DNA from: Caecitellus pseudoparvulus
Taxonomy: Eukaryota > Bigyra: Bicosoecida
NCBI GenBank assembly: GCA_965644315.1
Contig: CBFFRQ010000040.1
Coordinates: 186,001 to 250,000, forward strand
Length of the DNA stretch: 64,000 nt
Direction: 5' to 3'
Shown here piece by piece: positions 31,501 to 41,500 of the stretch. The notes below the pieces were generated by a model that was not told where the DNA came from, did not search any database, and saw nothing but the letters and a program-made list of their open reading frames with translations. Position 1 is the stretch's first letter; each line of letters starts with the position of its first letter. Position numbers and translations under genes: made by a program.

Positions 31501-32558
31501 TGCTTGCATTGTTAGCTGCTGCCGGAGCTGCACGGGGCGGCGTCGTCGCGGCTCGCCTGGGGCTCGCCTTGACCTCTGCGCTCTCCCTGCCCCCCTCCCT
31601 GTACTGGCTCGTACGGAGTGCTACGAAGCTGGAAGTGGACATGGTGGCTGCAGAGCGTGTGCTGGCGTATTCTGACATGCCCAGCGAAGGCTCCCTTTGG
31701 CCAGGCCACGCTTCGCAGGCGACCGTGGCGGCACGTACTCCGGCCGCAGAAGTGAAGCTGGACAACCTTGCAGTGGTGTACCCAGGCTGCACCGAACAAG
31801 CAATCAGCCTTGAGCGTGTGTGCATTCCGGCAGGGGCCAAGGTCATTGTCGCAGGGCCTTCGGGCTGTGGCAAGAGCACGTTGACGAAAGCCCTCCTGGC
31901 CATGGTGCAGTCCACAGGCAGCCTGGTGGTGGGCGGCCAAGACCTGCACAGGCTTCCGCTGCATGCCTCCCGCAAGCTCGTTGGCACCGTCCTGCAGGAT
32001 GCTGCCACCTGGTCCGCCTCGGTAGCTGACAACGTCCTCGGGCCAGCGCCAAAGCAGCTACAAGGTGGGCTGGGGAGCAGCCCGGGCATGGACAGCTTCT
32101 CACATTCGCGGGCCGACCTTGAGCGATGCAGGAGAGTCCTGCAGCAGGTGGGTCTGTGGGAGCAGCTGCTGAATCGCGACCAGGAGTTGCAGGTTTCTAG
32201 CGCACAAGGTGCAGCATGTCGAAAGTGCTTGGAAGGTGACGAAGACTGCCTGTCGCTGCACCTTGAAGCTGATGGTGCGCCTTTGTCGGCAGGCCAACGG
32301 CAACTGCTGCTCATGGCGAGAGCCCTCGCCCAGCCACGCCCAGTGCTGGTGGCTGACGAGGTGTCCAGCCACGCAGACGATGCCAGCGAGGAACTCCTGC
32401 ACAACATCGTGCTGGACCTCCCATGTACGGTGCTGTTCATCGCGCACAGGCTAACGCACATGCAGCGCTTTGACTACGTGCTGTACCTGCGGGATGGCGA
32501 GGTGGCGTTCTGGGGCCTGCCGGGTGAGTTTTCGGCGCTGCAAGAAAGAGTCCTCTGA
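28530..32558 (+). CDS. ABCC: ABCC (MRP)-type ABC transporter
   Basis: A single exon encodes 1,342 residues with TMD1-NBD1-TMD2-NBD2 order and no TMD0, like short MRPs. An ABCC-style start (MQEPLL, then a WSAAFFHFANTL..GY lasso region) precedes TMD1. NBD1 has Walker A GNIGSGKSS (near 460), signature LSGGERARAAL (near 554) and Walker B CLDDPLSALD with Asp in place of the catalytic Glu, as usual for ABCC; its H-loop His is absent (VAVSQLP). NBD2 has Walker A GPSGCGKST (near 1108), signature LSAGQRQ (near 1251), Walker B LVADE with Glu and an intact His in FIAHRLTH, so ATP hydrolysis is expected only at one site. Its D-loop reads SHAD. ABCC proteins export conjugates, drugs or ions. The start motif could be a dileucine vacuolar signal. 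Confidence 0.93.
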   Translation: MQEPLLTKQGREGRPGAAGAAAGEDSASCWSAAFFHFANTLVASPGYKRGYVAWRHLPQPSSADVSQHVWQVWDACPLPAAASGMLLRALTLFPGRLGRAVMLQLLSALCSIATPLILQAFLQGLEEGSPPGQGWQQYLLAVALYASMFLNAIAKHRFWYDAARVGAHVAAAQSIAVLRHALQGTTSVGDVSLANLVTVDACRIQNTSFLPFAMWAGIGVLTTGVTGAYWLWRLLSWSGLVGLLVCALTPPVCAQLGKLVRATTTTLQGKRDKRSNAVAQALSSVLTAKVFAWEGRWLDALTALRGAEHSALIASLLASSSVSLMGGFLPAIAPAVAFALYTQVQGHTLLPSTAFSALLWFSLLDSLLNIAARVITSAARNDASFRRLHAYLSAPVAKGSLLEDQRAAPGAGTAPGPVVPDGALGVLAGAKWTHSLDSTFIVSAPPSAVLPRTGLILITGNIGSGKSSLLRGLWGDLPRCGGTIAWAGGERPPLAVMQQPPWLGNMSVRDNITLLGPHSPERYDAVVRRCVLAPVFQRLAQADGVLVGEGRASALSGGERARAALARCLYSDAAILCLDDPLSALDEATRTAVWLQAILPEAATRCVIVAVSQLPPGCTVPREARIWEAQEGNMRDLGSVGELRPDETQIALQVGDGAAVQSLPSLPPLGAEVDEEHYKQAAGVVESDTDDEEGATAQRATQRHAARGERSAKGGVQLSVLARYLAAFVHWSVVVVLVMLLLVKDVSALVASWWLASWTAVEAAQASASNGTSTPSGIFGDSLSRADLSSWSFAQGYLGIIGSQSVCQAIALALMAVGAAHASTTLHNGMVKALLHAPCDFFVKTPMGQMMNRCVADVQSLDTGLMQSVIMFLRNVQTVLVNFTAIGLVHPLTLLGVPPLAAIYSWFAVRFRVAARDLRRVGSVLRSPQLDWMHVILDGGVIFRAARREAGALQTYMSRQTSVTHVKMTQGAVQQWVTVTLEVISALIVLLLALLAAAGAARGGVVAARLGLALTSALSLPPSLYWLVRSATKLEVDMVAAERVLAYSDMPSEGSLWPGHASQATVAARTPAAEVKLDNLAVVYPGCTEQAISLERVCIPAGAKVIVAGPSGCGKSTLTKALLAMVQSTGSLVVGGQDLHRLPLHASRKLVGTVLQDAATWSASVADNVLGPAPKQLQGGLGSSPGMDSFSHSRADLERCRRVLQQVGLWEQLLNRDQELQVSSAQGAACRKCLEGDEDCLSLHLEADGAPLSAGQRQLLLMARALAQPRPVLVADEVSSHADDASEELLHNIVLDLPCTVLFIAHRLTHMQRFDYVLYLRDGEVAFWGLPGEFSALQERVL

Positions 32559-32594
32559 GAATTCTAGCTTAAGGGTTGCAAGATACATACCCCA

Positions 32595-35500
32595 CTATTT
32601 TTTCGCTGCACTGGAAGATCGTGAAGCTCTGTTTCTTCGCCCGGCAGAAGATGAGCTCCTTCGAGTGGAGCCAGAGAAAGAAATGCGATCACGGGAGTCC
32701 AGCAAACGCCCTTCAGTCAAGGAACTCTTGCGCTGAAGTCGCTGCTCTGCAAGGTCAGCCATGGCTGCCATCTGGCCAACACTCATGCGGCGGCTGCGAC
32801 GCAGTTGGCCTTCCCCTGGAAGGACACCTTGCCCGGCCGTAACCTTGTGCTCGCAATCTACCGTCCCCAAATTCGCCTGGTCCACACCAGGCAGCCCAGC
32901 GAATGAGCCGTGTTGCCGCAATAACTTCGGCAAGTCTGCAGGTCGCTCGCGCATCCCCGTGGCGGTCAGTGGTAGGTCTGGTGCCTGCGTGGCATTGCAA
33001 GCCTTCGATGCATCTCCTGGGTGTTTCTTGGCTGGCATACCGGCCCGCAATGGGTTGGTAGTTGTGGTGCGGCCAGGGCAGGCCTTTGTGATAGGTTCGT
33101 CTGAGCTGTTTTGCAGATCCAGCAGGGATGCTGGCTGTGCCTTCATGGCATGGCCAGACTGTGATCGGCCGAGTGATTTGGCCTGCGCTTGTCCTCTACG
33201 CCCGGGGTCTGCAGATATAGGCACAGAAGGCGACCTTGATGCACTTTCTCTTGGCCTGGATGCCACGGACACAAGGGCGGCTCCCCTTGGACCCAAGGCC
33301 TGCAGCACGGCATCGGCATCGCTACGTGGACTACCAAGTCTACTCCGCTGCGCCACGCCACGAGGGAATGACAGCACAGTGCTCAAGCTGGTGGCGAGGC
33401 GTGGGGCGGCTGGCTGGATGCGACCACACCTCACCAGTCGTTGCGCCAGGGCTGATGCGATGTCTACGAGAGTCGGCACTCGACTGTCCACGATCTGCCC
33501 CACAGTGCTGTCCCCTGCGCTGTCCGCACTGCCCAGCTCAGGCAACAGAGCCCGGATCCGGGCTCCGACTCGAGCCAGCACTGCCCGTGCCGCTGAGCTG
33601 TACCCACGCACCACCACCAGCAGAATGGCCAGCAGGATGACACCTTGTGAAACATACAGCAGAGCATCTGTGACTCCCCACACACCTGCAGGTGGACGGA
33701 GGCTGTTTACGCCCACCAGGATCACCTGCAGCAGGATGCCGCCATGGGCCATGACGTCCAGGTCAGTCAGCTCTTCCAGACACCAGGGCCGCCGCCACCG
33801 CACGAGAAGCAGGCTGCCCAGCACTACACCACCCACCATACACAGACGCAGAATGATGTCAGTGGTCAGCCATGTGACACATGCCACGACAGCGACAAGA
33901 GTGGTCTGCATCGCGAGAAATGTGTGTGTGGGCAGCAGCCAAGCGAAGCCCCAGCATGCCGCCTGGGCTTGCACAGCCTCAGCGACGGCAGCCTCCGCGA
34001 TGGCACTGCTCTTGTCACCGCCTGCATGAGCCACAAGGTTCCGAGCTTGCTGTTGTGTCATCTGGATGCGGTAGCCGTTGGACAGGAAGCCGCGCACTGT
34101 GGCGCCTTGCAATGCAGCGGTGCTGGCTCCGCGCCACTGCCGCCAAGCCATGAAGGCGACAAAGCCCACACTACCTGCCAGGATGTGCAGCACGAGGGGA
34201 AAGATGAAGGGAGTAGCAGCCTTCATGGTGCCAGCTGGCGCGTTTGCTTCGGCCAGTGCTTCATGCTGGGGCCGCAACCCAACCAACTCGGCGTGCAGCT
34301 GCAGCAGAGCTGGCAGCAGGCGGACGTATGCAGCTGCTGGAAGCAACAGCAACACACTGCACCACACACCACGCGTTGTGCCAGCTGCAGGCTCGGTAAG
34401 GCCCAGCGTCAGTGCCGAAGCCAGGAGCAGGAAGGCGCCTAGCGCCACCATGAACAGGTTGCCGGCGTTGCCTGGACTGGATGGGTCGCCTCCACCTGCA
34501 GCACAGGCCACGGACGGCAAGCTTGCCAAGCTGCTGGAGCCTGTGATGGCAGACAGCACAGCCATGCCACCTGCGCCATCTGAGTCAGTGCCAGCATCGC
34601 GAGTATACAGCGTGCCATTCAGATTTGAGGTGGGCTGGCCTGCCCACGGCCTGGCCAGCTTGCATGTGCCTGCCCACTGGTGCAGGGAGTGTGCTGACGC
34701 CTGGAGAGAGTCTGGACCTGAAGGGACAAGAATTGCGATCTGTGCAGATATGCCGATGAACCACAGCATGATCCGCAGTCCACCCGAGAAAAGGCTGGTG
34801 GTGAGGTTTTCAGGAGCCTTGGCATATTTATGGAGAGCAAAGACAGCCAAAGCAAGAGCCATGATGACCTGGATGGCAGCAAACCCAATGCTTGCAACTA
34901 TTGGAGGTACAGCAGTCTCGGGGCACTGTTCACACGCAGAGCAAGGGGACGTGGCCGCCCAGCCTTGGACACAAGAGCCGCACGCTGCTCCTGTGTGGCC
35001 TTGAGCGCAGCCAGTGACACCTGCCAAGGTACTGGACACTGGACAAGCACCTTGGCGCGGACAAGGCAGCAGCTGTGCTGTAGTAGCACTGTCACATCCA
35101 GCGTGGCACGTGGCTGAGCCGGGAAAGGCAAGATGAAAGGCAGAAGACGAGGTTCCTGCACCCGCCGCTTGCCATGCCCAACTCGAGCCTGCTGCAATGG
35201 GCGCTGAGGGCGATGGAGATGCCACGGGGGTGGGAGTAGTTGATCGGAAAACTGAAGTGGATGAAGCAGTGGGGGACGATGAGCGTGTGCCCGATGGCGA
35301 TGCGCCCACTGACGCTGACGGCGTGCCCGTCACCTCAATCGTGCCCGACACACTGGCCGTACCTGACCCTGTGGGAGACGACGTGCCAGACGCTGTCGGC
35401 GACGATGAGCGTGTGCTGGAGGGCGATGCGCCCACTGATGCCGATGGTGTGCCGCTCACAGAAACCGTGCCTGACACACTGGCCGAGCGTGATGCAGTGG

Positions 35501-38500
35501 AGGACGACGAGCGTGTGCCCGATGGCGATGCGCCCACTGACGCTGACGGCGTGCCCGTCACCTCAATCGTGCCCGACACACTGGCCGTACCTGACCCTGT
35601 GGGAGACGACGTGCCAGACGCTGTCGGCGACGATGAGCGTGTGCTGGAGGGCGATGCGCCCACTGATGCCGATGGTGTGCCGCTCACAGAAACCGTGCCA
35701 GTCACACTGGCCGAGCGTGATGCAGTGGAGGACGACGAGCGAGTGCTGGAGGGCGACGCACCCACTGACGCTGACGGCGTGCCCGTCACCTCAATCGTGC
35801 CCGACACACTGGCCGTACCTGACCCTGTGGGAGACGACGTGCCAGACGCTGTCGGCGACGATGAGCGTGTGCTGGAGGGCGATGCGCCCACTGATGCCGA
35901 TGGTGTGCCGCTCACAGAAACCGTGCCAGTCACACTGGCCGAGCGTGATGCAGTGGAGGACGACGAGCGAGTGCTGGAGGGCGACGCACCCACTGACACC
36001 GACGACATTCCAGGGGACGAGCCGCTCGGGGATGCATCAACGGACAGACTTGGCGTGTTAGATGGAGTCCCTGATCCGGAGGCTCTTGCAGAAGTACTGA
36101 CCGTGGCCATCCTAAATGGAGTGACAGATTGTGTGGCCGTGGCTGTGGCTGCAACGCTGAAGATGCCACTGGCAGTCACTGAAGGTGTGCCTGTCTGTGA
36201 AGCACTGTGACTTGGTGCGCCAGAGACAGTGCAACTGGCTGTACCATTGCGAGAAGATGTAGCTGTGGCGGTGGACGAGGGGGTCGAGGTGCTGCTAGCT
36301 ACTGAAGAGCTTGAGCTAGGACTTGTTTGAGAAGGGCTTGGTGTCCCGCTGAAGGTTATCGATCCGGAGGGACTTGGGACTGACATCGGTGTTGGAGTTG
36401 CAGAAGTGATGAAGGAAGTCTTTGGGGCAAGCTCACCCTGCAAATCCAAAGAAGCAATGAACAGGTGGCCGACATTGTTAACGCCTCCAAAGTCGGCGTT
36501 GCCTGAGCCAAAGCCCACTTCCAAGGTGCCGTCGCCGTTCAGGTCGCCAAGAACGGCAGTTCTCCAGGTTTGGGCCATGTTGAAGTTGAAGACTTCCACA
36601 GCGCCTGCATAGTCGGCTGGGATGTGGTGGAATCTGTGAATGGTTGCATCGTTTACTGTGCGTGGCCTCATGGTCATTACGAACAGCGCTCCCTCTTGGG
36701 AGCCACCCACTGCCCATGCAGAGCCGAACAGCAGCCATCGGGCATCTGCATCTCCTTGCGTCAGCAAAGACGCGCTGCTGCCATCGATGCCAAAGCCTTC
36801 GGAGGTTGTCCGATAGTGTGGCCATCCCACCCAGGGTCCAGTGCCTTGGTCATCAACATCCGTAGCGGCTGAGATTCGCTTGACCTGCTCGACGGTGGCT
36901 CTTGACGTCCAGTCTATGTCATCCTCTAGCTCTATCAAGTACACATCTGTTTCCACATCGCTGTCGTGTGTGCAAACTGTAATCTCTCTCGCTTCTCCGT
37001 CATTGTCCAAGTCGCCAATCGCCGACACTGCGTGGCCAAAGTGAGCGTAGTTTGACAAAACGATCGAGCCCGGATGCAAATCACCAAACATGTTCGACTC
37101 CACGACGCTCATGGTCGACTTGTCGAAAAGGAAAAGTGCCACGCCGCCGACTTCGATATAGGAGCTTGTCGCGCTTGCGTACGGCATCCCCATGAGTATA
37201 ACAGCCCGGCTACTATCCGGCCAGCCGTCATTTAGCACCGCAACTGAGTAGCCAAGTTGTTCGAGTCCGGTCAATGCTCGGCTGGGGTACAGGAAGTCAG
37301 AGGAGTCCACGTTCGGCGTCACATCCACTCGCAGCTCGAAAATACTGCCAAGAGCCCCCATTGCATCCAGGGAAAGAATAGCACCCCCTCCAACGAAATT
37401 GGAAGCAGTGCTCGGGCAGCCAACGACGATCTCCCCATACCCATCGTCATTCAGATCTCCAGCCCAAGCCATGCCTTGGGAGCACTTGGCCATTGGGGAG
37501 CCACCCAAAGCAAGGTCAGCCCATGCAGTGGTAGTCAAAGGGTCGATTCGAGCAGCTTCTTTGACTGTGAGGTCATTTCGCATGTGCAAGATGGTCACGG
37601 CACCTTTCTCTTCGCTGGCGTGATTGAATGTCGGGGAACCTACCAAGATGTCCACGACTCCGTTGTGATCAACGTCACCGATTGGCGTGAAGGCTTCGCC
37701 GAATCGCTCATCATCCGTGCCTCCGCCCGCAAAAGCGCTCAGCGCTGCCAAGCTCGGGTCCAAGACTGGATTCAGCACCTCAAAGTCCTGCAAGATACAC
37801 GTGGCGTGGCCGACCTCTTTCTGGGCAAACGCCCGGACACCTCTTCCCAAGTAAGTTGCAGGGGGCTGCCACTCAAGCCGTGTCAGGGAGCCTGTTGCCG
37901 TGGAACTCGTGTCCACATCTCCCCATGCTGAAATGTACATGGAGAGGGAGCCGTCACCTTCGGAATCGCCCATGAGCGCCAAATTACCCCAGAACAAAGG
38001 CCCTGTTCCGCTGCTCAGGCCGCTAAATATGTTGGGACTTGCAGTACTTGTGGTTTTGAGGGTTGGGCGCACCACTTCAAAGCTTCGCATGGAGAAGTCT
38101 GAGTTCATGTACACGATGAAAGCAGCCCCCACTTCAAAGGGGCTTGCCTCACTCCTGCGGTCCATCAGGTTGGACATGAACAAATCAGGAACGCCGTCTC
38201 CGTTCAGGTCGGGGGCGACACCTCCACCATGCACGTGAAGGTGGCTTGCCATGCCCTGCTCGAGCCGCAGGCTGAACTGAGGCCCATCGGTTCCCATGCT
38301 GGTCATGCTGAGAAACGTGGCATCCTGCACGAACACTGTGCTGTTCAGCCACCCAAGCAGAATGGAAGACTCGGCGTGTCCAGGGCAGGAAGCCGCAAAG
38401 TCATTCCTCAGCCCATCGCCGTTCACATCTCCGAGCGGTGCCAGCCCCCAAGCGAGTTGGCTGCCAGGGTCAAGCGCTGGGACGCCACGGTGTCCGCTTT

Positions 38501-41500
38501 TGAGCACAACCGAACTGGAGTACTGCCCATGAGAAAGCAACATGACTAACGCGACGCCTTTGCCACTGTCGGCGAATGGCGCGCCTGTCAGCATGTCCAA
38601 GTGCCCATCGCCGTCGATATCCTCCTGGAATCCTGCCACGGACAATCCAAAGCCGCTGGTGTACTGTGTCATGGATGAGATTTCACTCGGCAGCAAAGTC
38701 CCGAACGTGTTTTCGATGAACGCAATCATGCTGAGGTGCCCATCATAGTGCATGCGCGCAGTCATGACGCCTTCGCCTGACGCAGAGGGGAAGCTGTCCG
38801 ACCCGCAGCCGAAAGCCAAGTCTTTGAGTCCGTCCTTGTCAACGTCACCAATTATGGTCAAGGAGGAACCACAAGTCTGCAACTCTCGTTGGCACATTCC
38901 TGGAGGGGGAAGGAGGGACCCTGCGATCCCTTCCTTCAGGACAGGTGAAAACTGCCCCGGAGCATCAGGTTTGCCTGCCAGCCAAACTGAGCCATATGCC
39001 TTTGTTCCCGTGCAACTTGCATGGCTAAACTCACTTCCTGGTGCCCCAATAAACAGCTCACTGTCCCCATCACACCGAAGGTCCAATGGAAGCAAGGCAC
39101 GTCCCACCTCTCGCGTTGAAGCGTACTCACCCGCTGTGGTGGAAAAGTCTCCCGTGCGGGGGTGCAAGTAAGCCTCGCTGAATGCGCATCGCTGCTTGGG
39201 CAGCGAGGCTTCATACCCTGGAGTGTACTGAGCCCAAGGCAGGTTTCCCGGGATGGGCGAGAAACCTCGCACCGTGAAGCCCCCGTAGTCATCAGCTAGC
39301 TCGATTGGGTGCCCCGTGAGCAATGCGGCACGTGGGCCATGGCGGCTGGTTTCATTCCACAAGAACGCCATGGTCATGTGCTCATACTGTGAACTGGAAG
39401 CTGGGACAGGCGCGAAGCCCCCTGTTCCATTCCCCAGAGTATCGAAGTGCAAAAGGCCATTTGTGCCTGCGTTGAAGCCAGAGTGGCCGATGGTGAGCAA
39501 GTCAACGCCATGCTTGCAGCTGACAGGCAAGTGCAGCATGTGAGTATCCGGCGACAGGGGATCCCTTGCCAATGGCGGGAAGGTCCCAGCTGCCGCCCGA
39601 ACAGTACACCCGTCGTTGCTCGCCCATGACAAGGTTGTGCCGCTGGGCGTCGCTGACGTTGAAGAAAGCACGTGAAAGCCGGAGACGAGCATTTCGGGTG
39701 TGAGGTGCAGGAAGATGATTGCTCCTTTGCTGGAATCAAAGCCTGGAGCTCCCACTGCAATGGTATGCTGCGTGCCAGCACCTTCCATATCGGCTTGCAG
39801 CCATGCCAGACCTTCACCAAAATAAATAGCTTCGGAGTTTAGGCCACCAAGCACAGTCGACTTGTCTGGCAGACCAGCAGAGCCAAAGGTGATGACTGTA
39901 TGGTTGATCATTGGAGAGATGCGAGAGGGCTCAAAGAGGAACACTGTCACGGCACCGTGGCCGTCTACAGTCGAATGCTCCGGGCTGCCAACGGCAATGT
40001 CCGGCGCCAGGAAGCTGTCCAAGTTCCCGATTGAAGTGACCCCAGAGCCGAAGCTCTCGGGGGCCGTCGTGGGGGGCAGGATTGTCGAAGAATCCAAGCT
40101 GCCATCCGGTCTCAGGAAGAGCAGCACTACGCGACCAGAGTTCAGAGTTCTCTGTGCTTGGAGGGTGTGCGCCCTGCCCGGGGCACCCACTGCCAGGTCG
40201 TCCACGCCGTCTTCGTCAATGTCACCAACTACCGCCAAATCGTAGCCAAAGAACCAGCCAGTTCCAAGTGCAATGGAGGCTGAGGTTGCGTTAAGCACGA
40301 AGCCCGACACCTGATCGTGCATGGACATTGTTCGCACCTCAAAGTTGAACAAGTGGACCGTTCCTCCTTGGTTGTTCACATGCGACGCTGGCGACCCGAG
40401 AGCGAGCAACGTAGTTCTGTTCTCCGCATTGTATGGATACTGGCAGAAGCTTCGAGAAACAGCAATTCCATGACTGGCTAGGACAGGTGGAGCTTGGGGT
40501 GCAAGAAACAGGTGCGTCATGGTCAACATTGACACTCCTGCGCGAGAAGCAACGTCACAGCGCCCGTCCTCGGTGAAAGGAATGCTCCTCCACGAGTCTT
40601 GATTAGGAGAAATATCAAGGGCAGCTGTCCAAAGCTGAGGTGGGTTGACAGAGCCCCACAGGATCATGGGCCGGCCTCCAGGCGCCTCTGCGCCCGTGGC
40701 CGACAAGTATACAGCCGCTCCGAAGTGGCTGGACACGCCTGGCAAGGCTGAGACGACCGACGAGTCTATGCGAGTCGTGACCTTAGGGGAGAAACCAGAC
40801 TGGACACCGCCAACAAAGAAGGATCCTGCTCCGGAAAGGCTGCTGGGCGAGTGCATGAGCAGTTCTGGGAACGCATCCCCATCTAAGTCCGTGGCCAAGT
40901 CCGCCAGACGCAAGCCCCCTTGGGCCTCAGAGTACGGCGCCCAGTTTGTTTCAAGTGTGGAGATGGTGGTGATGCCCAAAGCAGTCAATGTGTCGTCCAA
41001 GGTGATGACAAAGACGGCGCCGTCCGCTGTCGCTGCTCCCGTGAAGCCTGGGGCTGACACGAACAGCGTGCCTCCGCATGCAGCCGCAGACACGTCCACG
41101 AAGAATGCCATGGACGCTCCGAAGTGTGCTCCAGCAGGAATGTCCCCAAGCCCCACAGGGGTGGTGCGTGTCACAGCTAAATTAAGACCAGCTGTCTCAA
41201 TATTGTTGTTGCTGGACATGTACATCGAAAAGACAAAGAGCCCCCCCCCATCATCTGCTCCCCATCTAGGCGCACCCACAGCTATCTCTGGTGCACCCAA
41301 GTTAGTTGTATCTCCCAGCGCAACGATGGATGCTCCAAGGCGATCTCCGGACCCGAACGAGCTCGCAGAGCTTTGTGTTGTGCCATTCGCTGGGCCGATT
41401 ACGTTGGAGTGCGCAACTTCCGCCGTGTCACTGAGGCCAATCAACATGTACCCCCCTGTCTGAAAACCACTCAGCGTTGCGCCTGGCATGCCAATCGCGT

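Noticed and set aside
35197-36210. A 337-codon acidic plus-strand frame opposite the FG-GAP stalk
   Set aside because: It is the antisense of the Ser/Pro repeats. Lack of stops follows from composition, and the product (DDERVPDGDAPTDADGVP) is simply the complement of the repeat.
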